64,000 nucleotides of DNA from Hyalangium ruber. GTDB lineage: Bacteria; Myxococcota; Myxococcia; Myxococcales; Myxococcaceae. Under the pieces are notes generated by a model. That model saw only the letters and a list, made by a program, of their open reading frames with translations. It did not search any database and was not told where the DNA came from. The DNA lies in contig NZ_JAXIVS010000009.1 in NCBI RefSeq assembly GCF_034259325.1, positions 1 through 64,000 of the forward strand, in the 5' to 3' direction. Of the stretch, positions 1-7,999 are shown one piece after another (within the stretch, counting starts at the first letter, position 1; every line of letters starts with the position of its first letter). A program made the translations under genes and the position numbers.

Positions 1-131
1 ATGACCTGTCCCCAGCAGCCCCGGCTCTACAGCTCGGTGCATCCGGAACACCTCGCTCCTCCTCCACGGTTCGCTCTCTCCTCTACTCTGCATGGAGGCG
101 ACCGCTACCTACACCTTGAAAGGGGTGCCTC

Positions 132-415
132 TTAAGCCTGCCTCCACACCTCAAGCACGCGAACACATCCAGGGCGAACGTCCTGCTTGAGCAGCCCGGC
201 CCAGTCCAAACGGGGTGTGCGCTCCTTCCTCGGCTCCTCCACCGTCGCGGCAAAGGCGGGGCTCTCCTCCTCCAGCCCCGGCTCCGCCCCTGCTTGAGGG
301 AGCACCCGTGATGACTGCGGCGAGTTCCGCGTACTCACCAGCGACTTCGCGCTGAACAAGGTCGGCATCGGCTTCCCGCCGTACCACGGGCTCTGTCGAA
401 CCACGACGCTCGCGG
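132..415 (-). pseudogene. IS91-like transposase, degenerate C-terminal remnant
   Basis: Read on the minus strand, this stretch gives pieces typical of the C-terminus of the IS91-like transposases common in myxobacteria: a PRLDWAGLLKQ segment, and then in a different frame RTFALDVFACLRCGGRLK, which holds the CxxC of the terminal zinc finger. The change of frame near 185-195 and early stops show it is not functional. The N-terminal and middle domains are missing here. A possible N-terminal remnant lies on the same strand at about 1400-1740, on the far side of the 425-1390 gene. The family call rests on remembered motif similarity. Confidence 0.5.
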
Positions 416-424
416 TTGTTTGAA

Positions 425-1390
425 CTACCCACCGGACCACATGATGATCTCGCCGGGGATGTACTCGGCGCCGAGACACGCGTGGAGCGGTGCCAGGTTG
501 AGAGCGTCGAGGACGTCGCGAGGCACGGGGCGACCACCAGGCATCTCGATGAACGCTTTTGGGGGGAACCCGTCGTGGTGAAAGCGCATCGCGTCCACTA
601 CCCCATCGGCCAAGGGCTTCTCCCGCGTGGCCCGGAGGAACTGGTGCTGGTGGCGAACCACCGCGATCCCATCGACATGGGGATAGGCGACAGCCGTGCC
701 GTCTGCGGTGCGATGGAACGACTGGTTCGTGAGGAGGCCCGACACCGGGCTCAGCAGGGCCGAGATGGGTTCGTTGCAGAAGTCGTCCCAGACGATGAAG
801 AGCAGCCGAAGCGCGTCCGCACGATGCGCCTTGTAAACCGTGAACTTCGCCTCCGCTGACACCAGGAAGTCCTTCACCGGGTTGTCCCGAGGGGGCGTGA
901 GTTGGAAGTCCTTCGTCGTCTCTCGAGGAACGCGTGCCGTGACCTGCAAGGGGTTCGACGAGCGCTGCCGCGCATGCGCGATGAGCTTGGGCGTCTTCAC
1001 CTCGATCGCGCACCACCTGCCCGCGATGAGGGCTTCGCATTCCGGGTTCTTCTTCCCGGCCGGGCCTGGTTCATGGACAACTTGCGGCGCTAACCCCTCT
1101 CGTGAGGCGGCAGCAACGACGCCCTGCGTGACGTAGACCTCGGCGAGGATCTGGAGGACCGCCTCGTACTGTTCCTCCCCAGTGCCCGCGATCCCTGCAA
1201 GTCGGTCGACCATCTCGGCGGCGTATCCCGGAGTCGCTGAGTCGATCTCGGCGAGCGTTCTGCAGAGGCCTACGGTGAACGGCAGCACCACGCCGCGCGC
1301 CGCGTTCGCAGCGAAGTAGTGGAGCATGTGCTTCGGGTACTCAGTCGGGACCTTATCCACGACCAGTTTCAGCGCCTCGTCGAACTGCAC
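425..1390 (-). CDS. Hypothetical protein with PD-(D/E)XK nuclease-like core
   Basis: This 321-residue protein has no full-length family that I recognise. Around residues 113-137 it reads [20 protein letters not shown], an acidic residue followed about 14 residues later by a hydrophobic strand with ExK. That is the layout of the PD-(D/E)XK nuclease fold. The C-terminal half has hydrophobic strand-like blocks such as [12 protein letters not shown]. It lies between degenerate transposase pieces on the same strand, which suggests an accessory gene, perhaps in defence or DNA processing. No signal peptide or membrane segment is visible. The nuclease assignment is inference from one motif. Confidence 0.55.
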   Translation of the reverse strand: MQFDEALKLVVDKVPTEYPKHMLHYFAANAARGVVLPFTVGLCRTLAEIDSATPGYAAEMVDRLAGIAGTGEEQYEAVLQILAEVYVTQGVVAAASREGLAPQVVHEPGPAGKKNPECEALIAGRWCAIEVKTPKLIAHARQRSSNPLQVTARVPRETTKDFQLTPPRDNPVKDFLVSAEAKFTVYKAHRADALRLLFIVWDDFCNEPISALLSPVSGLLTNQSFHRTADGTAVAYPHVDGIAVVRHQHQFLRATREKPLADGVVDAMRFHHDGFPPKAFIEMPGGRPVPRDVLDALNLAPLHACLGAEYIPGEIIMWSGG

Positions 1391-1399
1391 AGGACCGGG

Positions 1400-1740
1400 C
1401 CTCCGTGAGTCGCCACGTTACCACAGGCGACGTGACGTGTCCCCTCCGCGCGAAGTCGGCGGCTTTGCCTCTGCGGAGGACGACGCATGCCCGAGACTGC
1501 GAAGCCGCGCGAGCCCGAGAGCACCGCCCAAGCACCGGGAGAGGGACGCCTCCGTCCGCGCCTTCGCGCCAGGAGAAGGACGCGCCCGTCGTCTGGCCGC
1601 GCCCCACCTCGCTTGCCTCCGCCAGCAGCGTGGCCAGGGTGTCCTTCACCGCCTCGTACAGCACCGTCCCCTCCGGCTGCCTCCGCCGGTACGCCCACCC
1701 GCGCTCCTCCACCCGCTCCTCCCCTGCCACACCTTTCCAG
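1400..1740 (-). pseudogene. Possible N-terminal remnant of an IS91-like transposase
   Basis: On the minus strand a frame beginning near 1740 reads [19 protein letters not shown] followed by ATLLAEA, which resembles the start of IS91-like transposases (an RRxPExTxLYxxVxxHxxxFLAxA pattern). Further on, other frames give short matches to the following Cys-rich region ([15 protein letters not shown]), with no continuous open frame. It is therefore read as a decayed fragment. Together with the C-terminal piece at 132-415 it would flank the 425-1390 gene. The rest of 1740-1840 shows no gene. Confidence 0.35.
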
Positions 1741-1839
1741 GGCACACGCTCCTGTCCGCCTCCCACGGGGTTCTCGTGAGCCCTGGGAGACCGGGGAACT
1801 CAGGCCGCTTGCCTCCAATCAGATTGCCCCTGTTGGGCC

Positions 1840-2002
1840 GCATGTGCCCCCAGTGGGCCCCTCCATCGGGGAATTGAACGGGACGAGACGGGACGAGACG
1901 GGACGGAGCGGAGGAACGAGCCACTGTGAGATCAAGGCGTTAGCCGGTAACAGCGCGACCTGCTTGGGGTTTTGCTTCCGCCTTGTTGCGGGTTCGATTC
2001 CC
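1840..2002 (+). repeat. 163-bp direct repeat, copy 1, ending in a tRNA T-arm-like sequence
   Basis: This copy aligns without gaps to 4274-4436, with about 13 mismatches in 163 positions. Both copies contain two tandem 10-mers (GGGACGAGAC), a small dyad around GTTAGCCGGTAAC, the shared block GCGACCTGCTTGGGGTTTTG, and end in GGGTTCGATTCCC, which has the form of a tRNA T-arm. Similarity stops at that point. No complete tRNA cloverleaf could be drawn. The arrangement resembles duplicated attachment sites around a cassette, or two copies of a small tRNA-derived RNA. Confidence 0.85.
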
Positions 2003-2017
2003 ATCGCATCCAGGCAG

Positions 2018-2056
2018 TAAGGCCCCGAGCGCTATCAGGTGTTTCGGGGCTTTCTC
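2018..2056 (+). terminator. Terminator-like hairpin after repeat copy 1
   Basis: GCCCCGA at 2022-2028 pairs with TCGGGGC at 2044-2050, flanked by AAG before and TTT after, so the plus strand gives a GC-rich stem followed by a short T run. It lies just downstream of the T-arm-like end of repeat copy 1, where a tRNA or small RNA terminator would be expected. The T run is short (3), so efficiency is uncertain. Confidence 0.45.
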
Positions 2057-2228
2057 GTCCGAGGCCGCGAGGGGCAGCCGGACGAGTTGGCCACTCTCGT
2101 GGCGTTGTAACTAGAATTCCGCCACCTCGGCGCAGTGGGCCTCCCAAGGAAGCGTGGCGTAGGGGTCGGTGGTCTGCAACTCTCATCCCATCTATACTCA
2201 AGCGTCTTGGACTCATCGGAGCCGCAAA

Positions 2229-4115
2229 ATGTCGAACCGCCATTCCTACGAAAAGGACGCGATTGAGCAGGTGTGCTCTTATCTGCAGACTACGCGTGGC
2301 GTCGAGTATCGGATTGCCGCCGAACATGTGCCAGTAGGGAATAAGAATTGCGACTACCTGCTCGCCCTCGTAGATGGATCAGCCACTATTGCCGTCGAAA
2401 TCGTCCGGCTCGTAGATGCGCCTGCATCCGTGGAACAGGAGCGGTGGAGATCTATCCTCTGGGACGCACTGAAGATTGAATTCTCAAAGCGTGGGATCTC
2501 TGGGTACATGGTGCAGACTCCCTGGAATCTAGACACCCCCCCAAGGGATATCAGAGGTATGTTGGCGCCAAAGGTGGCTGATGCCGTAGCCAAGATCCTT
2601 AGAAGCAACCCACACGCGGTAGACTTCAACGTCGATGGGTTTCGCTTCCGTCGTGCTCCCGAGTTGGAAGGCATCGGAGCTTACGCAAGCGGCGGGGCGC
2701 ACTGGATAGACATGGCTGGCGGTGCCGCAGGCATCCTGGAAGTTCTTGAAGACAAGGATGCACAGCTTGCGTTGCCAGCAACTGAGAGGATCTTGGCTGC
2801 TGTTCCGTCTGGAATTGAACTGAACGCCAACGAGATTGCCCGTGAGTTGTCTCTGCGCAAGGATCTGGACCGACTCCACCACTCAGATCTTGTGCTCAAC
2901 GTTCCTATTGGAGACGAGGTTTCCGCCGTCTACGCACGCGCTGTCCGAGACTACTTTGCTGGTCGAACTCCGTTTCCGACCGACCATACTGCATTGATCG
3001 ACCTATGGTTTCGCGCGCGTCTGGGCGACAATCGTGAAGGCACGTTTGAGTTGGTGCGAGCGCTTCGGGAGTCAAAAGGATCTCTCGGCTTTTTAAGCGT
3101 TCAGGCACGGGAGGCACTCGGGCATCACGGAACCAAGTTGATTGATCAGAATCGGCATGATGATGCTGTATGGATTCTGCATGAGCTTTACACAGATCCA
3201 GATCCATCGGCTGAGAAGCCAATACACAAGGATGCCATCACAACGGTTCGGGGCACTGCCGCTTTTCTTTTGTATAGGATTGTCTCCGCCGCTCCCGTTG
3301 GAGAACTTGCCAAATTTCTAGAGATCGCGCGCAGCCTTTCTGCTGATGCAAACCTAGGAGTCCGAAGGCTCGCAGGCCATGCGCTAATGGCACTGATGCA
3401 TTGGCGCGATTGCCACAAAAACAAGCAGCCTCTGCTCCAGGAGGAACTACGGCTTGCGATCAAACGCATTTGGCTCGAATACATCGACAGTGCCAGCGCC
3501 AACGGATTGACGGACGCTGCGAGGCATACACTTGATCGGGTTTATGACCTTACCGAAGTGGAAGTTGAGCACGTGATAGACGTGCTTCAGTACGGACGCG
3601 ACTGGGAGTCCGACGAGGTCTTCGCTCGATTTGTGATTTACTTTGCATTCCTTCGCTCGTCCGATCCTGGAATAGCGCCAAGCTTCGATGATGCGCGCCT
3701 TCGCGAGCGCCTAAAGAAGCTTCTGAGCGGAGAGCCGGAACTCTGCGGCCAAGTTGCATTCGGACTGCGGAAGAGCACACAGGAGCATCCAGAAATTCGG
3801 CGCACTCTTGAACCGCTCTTAGTGATGCTCTTCGACGCTGCGCGCGGTGAACGAGCTTTGAAGTTCACGTTGGATAGCGCCGCATTTTTGGCTCGCGATG
3901 GACTGCTTTCGTCCGGCACCGAGGCAGCAATCCTCCGTGCAGTAGATGCGGCTGGCCCATTCAAGTCTCACGAAGCCTACTTTGTCGCCGAGGGCGTCAG
4001 CGAGCTTGCCAATGCACTGGATGCAAATCGCAGCAGCCTTGACAGTTCTTCGCTTTTCACCGCTGTCCGCGATCCTGAATTGCAGATGGCGATAGCACAA
4101 CGCGGAGACAGTTGA
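2229..4115 (+). CDS. Low-GC accessory protein, possible nuclease domain plus helical repeats
   Basis: This 628-residue protein is of unknown function. The start at 2229 is chosen for its GGAG seven bases upstream; an in-frame ATG at 2169 is possible. The N-terminal 120 residues contain KNCDYLLALVDG followed by a strand with AVEIVRLVD, an acidic-strand-acidic layout like a PD-(D/E)XK fold but without the usual lysine. The remainder is mostly helical, with HEAT/ARM-like hydrophobic spacing. Base composition and codon use are clearly lower in GC than the surrounding genes, which points to recent acquisition. It is the only gene between the two 163-bp repeats. A defence role is a guess from size, composition and setting. 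Confidence 0.7.
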   Translation: MSNRHSYEKDAIEQVCSYLQTTRGVEYRIAAEHVPVGNKNCDYLLALVDGSATIAVEIVRLVDAPASVEQERWRSILWDALKIEFSKRGISGYMVQTPWNLDTPPRDIRGMLAPKVADAVAKILRSNPHAVDFNVDGFRFRRAPELEGIGAYASGGAHWIDMAGGAAGILEVLEDKDAQLALPATERILAAVPSGIELNANEIARELSLRKDLDRLHHSDLVLNVPIGDEVSAVYARAVRDYFAGRTPFPTDHTALIDLWFRARLGDNREGTFELVRALRESKGSLGFLSVQAREALGHHGTKLIDQNRHDDAVWILHELYTDPDPSAEKPIHKDAITTVRGTAAFLLYRIVSAAPVGELAKFLEIARSLSADANLGVRRLAGHALMALMHWRDCHKNKQPLLQEELRLAIKRIWLEYIDSASANGLTDAARHTLDRVYDLTEVEVEHVIDVLQYGRDWESDEVFARFVIYFAFLRSSDPGIAPSFDDARLRERLKKLLSGEPELCGQVAFGLRKSTQEHPEIRRTLEPLLVMLFDAARGERALKFTLDSAAFLARDGLLSSGTEAAILRAVDAAGPFKSHEAYFVAEGVSELANALDANRSSLDSSSLFTAVRDPELQMAIAQRGDS

Positions 4116-4273
4116 GGGGCTTCTCGTATGACGCTCGCATTCCTCTGGTCCAGCAGGTCACCCTCGACGAGAGGAGTTCCCACGGAGCCCACAGGCGAGA
4201 TTTGACGCTTGCGCAGTTCCACGAGCCCCACAAGCCCGCCTTGATGCGCAGCCGGTGAGGCATGTAGGGCACT
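4116..4273. other. Intergenic stretch between the low-GC gene and repeat copy 2
   Basis: No convincing coding region, RNA or regulatory site is seen in these 158 bases. Both strands contain short open frames without family resemblance. Together with repeat copy 2 and the palindromes at 4456-4498 it fills the gap up to the lipase gene. Confidence 0.5.
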
Positions 4274-4436
4274 GCATGTGCCCCCAGTGTGACCCTCCAG
4301 CGGGGAGTTGAACGGGACGAGACGGGACGAGACGGGATGGAGCGGGGGAACGATCCAGGGTGAGATCAAGGCGTTAGCTGGTAACAGCGCGACCTGCTTG
4401 GGGTTTTGCTTCCGGCTTGACGCGGGTTCGATTCCC
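4274..4436 (+). repeat. 163-bp direct repeat, copy 2, ending in a tRNA T-arm-like sequence
   Basis: This is the partner of 1840-2002, in the same orientation, the same length and about 92% identical. In this copy the final T-arm-like hairpin is perfect (GCGGG, TTCGATT, CCCGC) and is followed by CGTCTCGA. The matching CGAGACG occurs twice in the tandem 10-mers about 120 bases earlier, which is too far for an ordinary tRNA acceptor stem. The segment between the two copies, about 2.3 kb, carries only the low-GC gene. Confidence 0.85.
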
Positions 4437-4455
4437 GCCGTCTCGACCTTGAGAG

Positions 4456-4498
4456 GGCCAGCATGCTGGCCTTCTGCCGGTGCAGCCTTGGCCGGCAG
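4456..4498. other. Two adjacent inverted repeats downstream of the lipase gene
   Basis: GGCCAGCATGCTGGCC at 4456-4471 is a perfect 16-base palindrome. Immediately after it, CTGCCGG (4474-4480) pairs with CCGGCAG (4492-4498). They lie just past the stop of the minus-strand lipase gene and may act as a transcription stop, but neither strand has a T run after the stem. Confidence 0.4.
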
Positions 4499-4515
4499 AT
4501 TGACTTGCTGTGTGG

Positions 4516-5616
4516 TTAGGCTGCTTCTGGCTCGAACTGGCTTTGGGAAGCAGAGTCCCCCAGCCAGCCCGAGCTCATGAGCCACTGCAGCGTGGACTCC
4601 AGCGACTCTTGGGTGGACTGCATTTCCAACACCTTCTCGAGGGCCAATTCTACCTGCCATCGGTTGTAGGCCACGAGGCGCTTCTCCACGACTGGATTCA
4701 GTCGGAGGTACTCCTTCCGGAGAATCGTGCGGCACTGGTAGTCCACGGCATCCCCTCCCGACTCGAGCATCATCTTCACCAGGAGCAGGGGATTGCGGAG
4801 GTCCAGCAGCCACCGGGCGAAGCCCCAGTTGGCGAGACCGTCTCGGAAGCTCGGTGAGACGTACGTCGACGTAAAGCCGTTTCCCAATGACAGCAACAGA
4901 AGACCTCTCATGTCAGCCGGCCCGGACTCATGAGGTGCCTCCGTCTGCTGCGTGCTCGGGCTCTGGAGCACCTGATGAAGCGCCTGCGCCAGACCCACCA
5001 TGGACGGGTTGTTGGCGTACAGCCCTCCATCCACGTACCCGCTCCCTCGCTCCTTGATGCCTTGGTAGATGGGGTAGACGACGGGAGGCGAGCTGCTCCG
5101 CATCAACACGTCGACCACTCGCTCGTTCAGGTCGGGATCATCGGTGCTCCCGGTGTTGTGAAAGACCTTCGCTTTCCAGGTCCGGAGCCCGTTGCGCTTT
5201 CCATCCAACTGGAAGGTTGGGATCACCACCTTCTTGCGAAGGTCCCCGAGTCTCCTGTTTCCGAAGTGGTTGGAGAGGAAATCCCGAACGGAGGCCGAGT
5301 CGACCAGCGCGCTGATGCCGGCCAGTGTGAGCAGGGAGCGCCGAATAGACAGGCCGTCCTTGTTCATGGCGAGGAGCTCGCCCCAGAAATCGATGATCCT
5401 GCCCAGGGCAGCGTCTGGGTGCTCCTCGCGGGCGAAGAGCGCCGCGTTGACAGCACCCGCCGACGAGCCCACGAACAAGTCGACCTGGCCCAACAATGCC
5501 CGGTGCTCCGAGCGAGAATCCAGCATCCGCCGGAGCGCCCGCAGCATGCCCACCGCGACGTAGCCATTGCCGCCTGAGACGGAGGCTCCATCCATTGCCA
5601 GGATTCGGTACGGCAT
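4516..5616 (-). CDS. Patatin-like phospholipase
   Basis: This 366-residue serine lipase of the patatin family would hydrolyse phospholipid or acyl-lipid esters by a Ser-Asp dyad. The nucleophile elbow GSSAG lies at residues 50-54 (Ser52) and the DGG motif at 196-198 (Asp196), followed by NNP. The N-terminal glycine-rich loop that forms the oxyanion hole is unusual: DGASVSGGNG replaces the common DGGGxRG. The start at 5616 is preferred over upstream ATGs because GGGGGGA precedes it by seven bases. No signal peptide is visible, so it is probably cytoplasmic or delivered by another route. It is transcribed alone. Confidence 0.88.
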   Translation of the reverse strand: MPYRILAMDGASVSGGNGYVAVGMLRALRRMLDSRSEHRALLGQVDLFVGSSAGAVNAALFAREEHPDAALGRIIDFWGELLAMNKDGLSIRRSLLTLAGISALVDSASVRDFLSNHFGNRRLGDLRKKVVIPTFQLDGKRNGLRTWKAKVFHNTGSTDDPDLNERVVDVLMRSSSPPVVYPIYQGIKERGSGYVDGGLYANNPSMVGLAQALHQVLQSPSTQQTEAPHESGPADMRGLLLLSLGNGFTSTYVSPSFRDGLANWGFARWLLDLRNPLLLVKMMLESGGDAVDYQCRTILRKEYLRLNPVVEKRLVAYNRWQVELALEKVLEMQSTQESLESTLQWLMSSGWLGDSASQSQFEPEAA

Positions 5617-5783
5617 TCCATGTCCCCCCATCGAGAGCTTCTCGGACATCGTGCTCGATGGCGCCTCCGCCCACCAGACACCCTGGGCGGGCTTGGCACG
5701 GCAGACAACACTCTCCTCAGAAACGCGAAGGCCCCTCATCCCGATGGGAAGAGGGGCCCGGTGAACCCACCGTCAGCGCTGGC

Positions 5784-6923
5784 TCAGGCGCTCGGCGAGG
5801 AGCTCTTATCGCCCTCAGCCGAAGCGGCGGGGCTCGAGGCGTCGCCCGTGGCGGGAGCCTCGCTGGGGGCGGCGGCCTCGGCGGCCTTCGCGGCCTGGGC
5901 CTCCTGCGCGGCACGCTGGGCCTCGGCGGCGGCGCGCTCCCGCGCCACCTCCTCGGTCTTCTGGTCGCTGGCGGCCACCTCGTCCGGCGTCAGCTCCGTG
6001 CGCTCGGCCACCATGCCCGTCTTCTTCTCCAGGTCCTTGATGGCCCGGCGAAGCAGGTCGCGCTCCAGGAGCGTGCGGTTCATCCGCTTCTCCAGCGCCT
6101 TGTACTTGTCCTTCACCAGGTCCAGCTCGCTCTTGGTGGCGTTGTAGACGCGCTGCTGCGTCTCCTTGCCGCCCTTCACCCGGCGCAGCTCGCGCTCCAG
6201 CTCTACCGCCCGGTCGCGCTCCTTCTTGGCGCTCTGCTCCAGCCGCTCCATCTTCTCCCGGTCGGCGTCGTTCAGGTCGCGGTAGCGACGCTCGCCCCGA
6301 GTCTTCTCCACGGCCGGCGCGGGCTGCGCGGCGGCGGGAGCGGCCTCGGCGGCCGGCGTCACCTGCACCGCCGCCGTCACCACCCGCTCACCCTCCTGGG
6401 GAGGCGCCGTCAGCTGCCCGGTGGCCGGAGCCGCGGCCGTCGCCACGGGAGCCGCGGTGGACGTCGCCGCCGGAGCCCCAGCCGGAGCCACCGCGCGCCG
6501 GGACTTGCTGCCGCCCTGCTCACCACGCAGCCGCTCGAGCTCGGCCAGCGCGTTGGACAGATCGCCGCGCACCACCTCGAGCTGCAGGGAGGCCTGGCGC
6601 TCCACCTCGGCGCGCGCCTTGGTCAGCTCGCGATCGCCCTTCTCGCCCTCCTTCTGCTCGTACAGCTTGCGCTTGGTCTGCTTCAGCTGCTCCTTCAGGT
6701 CCTGGACCTGGGAGCGCTGCTCGTCGAGCTCCTTCTGCTTGCGCTGCAGCTCCGACTCGGCGCGGGCGCGCGCCTTGGACGCGTCCTCCGGCAACTCTCC
6801 CTTCACAGAGGGGGCGGCGGGGACGGCGGCCCGGTTCGGGCCGAAGAACAGCATGCCAAGCGTGATGGCAAAGCCGATGGATACGAAGATAAGGGCAGCA
6901 ACCAGCACGAGAACGACCTCCAC
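5784..6923 (-). CDS. Membrane-anchored coiled-coil protein
   Basis: A 379-residue protein if started at the GTG at 6923, which is chosen because it opens directly into a transmembrane helix (residues 1-27, VEVVLVLVAALIFVSIGFAI onward). After it come two long Lys/Glu/Arg-rich coiled coils (about 45-135 and 205-310), separated by an Ala/Pro/Thr-rich linker. The tail is rich in Ala, Glu and Ser. There is no catalytic motif. The pattern suits a structural or scaffolding protein tethered to the inner membrane. The ribosome binding site before the GTG is weak, so the start is uncertain. Confidence 0.7.
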   Translation of the reverse strand: MEVVLVLVAALIFVSIGFAITLGMLFFGPNRAAVPAAPSVKGELPEDASKARARAESELQRKQKELDEQRSQVQDLKEQLKQTKRKLYEQKEGEKGDRELTKARAEVERQASLQLEVVRGDLSNALAELERLRGEQGGSKSRRAVAPAGAPAATSTAAPVATAAAPATGQLTAPPQEGERVVTAAVQVTPAAEAAPAAAQPAPAVEKTRGERRYRDLNDADREKMERLEQSAKKERDRAVELERELRRVKGGKETQQRVYNATKSELDLVKDKYKALEKRMNRTLLERDLLRRAIKDLEKKTGMVAERTELTPDEVAASDQKTEEVARERAAAEAQRAAQEAQAAKAAEAAAPSEAPATGDASSPAASAEGDKSSSPSA

Positions 6924-7103
6924 GGGTCTGCAAAAAGCGCCGCAGCCTAACGTCCGCCATTGGCACGTCAATAGCCGCGCGCAGGTGCTGGTCGGGTGGA
7001 GGGCGGGCAGGCCACCTGACCCGCCGGGTGGCCAGGGGCTTCCGGTGCTCCCGCAAAACGGGCGATGCTGGGGACTTCCCCTCCGCGACAAGGGCCTGGC
7101 GAC

Positions 7104-7985
7104 ATGGCACACCTGGAGCTCACCCCCAAGACGGACCTCTCGAGTTTTCGCAAGCTGGCCATCGGCAGCTGGAAGACGACGTACGATCCGACCGTCTACG
7201 GCACGCTGACGGTGCGCATGGACAAGGCCCTGGCCTACATCGAGGCCTTCCGGCAGCGCACCGGTGTGCGGCTCACGGTGACGCACCTGATGGTCAAGGC
7301 CATGGGCGAGGCGCTGCGCCGCTGCCCGGACGCCAACGCCATCATGCGCTTCAACCGGATCTACCTGCGCAAGCGGGTGACCATCTCCGCGCTGGTGGTG
7401 CAGACCGACGGCGGGAAGGTGGACCTCACCACGGCGAAGATCGACGACGCGGACATCAAGAGCCTGCACGGCATCGCCCAGGAGATGGAGGAGGCGATCC
7501 GCCGGGTACGCGAGCGCCGAGACGCGGCGCTGGAGAAGGGCAAGGGGACGATCCAGAAGATCCCCTACCTGCTCCTGAACACCTTCACCTGGCTGCTGGG
7601 CTTCCTCATGTACACGCTGAACCTGGACATGAGCCGGTTCGGCATGCCGAAGGACGCGTTCGGCTCCGTCATCATCACCAACGTGGGCTCGCTGGGCCTG
7701 GACACCGCGTACGTGCCGCTGGTGCCCTACACGCGCGTGCCCATCTTCCTGTCGCCCGGCGCGGTGAAGGAGGCCCCGGTGGTGGAGGACGGCAAGATTG
7801 TCGTGGGCAAGGTGATGAACGTGAACGCCTCGTTCGATCACCGCTTCATCGACGGGTTCCACGCGGGTGTGCTCTCCACCACCCTGCGCGAGCTGCTGGA
7901 GAACCCGTTCGAGATGTTCGACCCGCTGGAGTCGCTCCCCGAGGCCTCGTCGGCGGAGAGCCCGCCGATCAAGGCCGCGGGGTAG
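7104..7985 (+). CDS. Stand-alone 2-oxoacid dehydrogenase acyltransferase (E2) catalytic domain
   Basis: This 293-residue protein matches the CoA-dependent acyltransferase fold of E2 subunits and chloramphenicol acetyltransferase. It has the active-site motif DHRFIDG at 245-251 (His246). The lipoyl and peripheral-subunit-binding domains of true E2 subunits are absent, and no E1 or E3 gene is nearby, so the acyl donor and acceptor are unknown. A hydrophobic stretch at about 152-170 (YLLLNTFTWLLGFLMY) is unusual for a soluble E2 core and suggests membrane or lipid contact. The first ATG of the conserved region was taken as the start; the ribosome binding site is weak. Confidence 0.8.
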   Translation: MAHLELTPKTDLSSFRKLAIGSWKTTYDPTVYGTLTVRMDKALAYIEAFRQRTGVRLTVTHLMVKAMGEALRRCPDANAIMRFNRIYLRKRVTISALVVQTDGGKVDLTTAKIDDADIKSLHGIAQEMEEAIRRVRERRDAALEKGKGTIQKIPYLLLNTFTWLLGFLMYTLNLDMSRFGMPKDAFGSVIITNVGSLGLDTAYVPLVPYTRVPIFLSPGAVKEAPVVEDGKIVVGKVMNVNASFDHRFIDGFHAGVLSTTLRELLENPFEMFDPLESLPEASSAESPPIKAAG

Positions 7986-7999
7986 GGCGCCCGGCCCGG

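Noticed and set aside
1879-1903. Tandem GGGACGAGAC units as the start of a CRISPR array
   Set aside because: They are direct 10-mers without spacers, present only about twice per copy, and no cas gene is near.
1840-2002. Repeat copies as true tRNA genes
   Set aside because: Only the T-arm-like hairpin is convincing. The possible acceptor halves in copy 2 are about 120 bases apart, the anticodon arm does not pair, and copy 1 has a mismatched T stem, so a cloverleaf cannot be drawn.
5496-6950. Long plus-strand open frame opposite the coiled-coil gene
   Set aside because: It is Leu/Arg/His-rich, has no family pattern, and is the complement of a well-supported minus-strand gene with coherent coiled coils. 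High GC makes such antisense frames common here.
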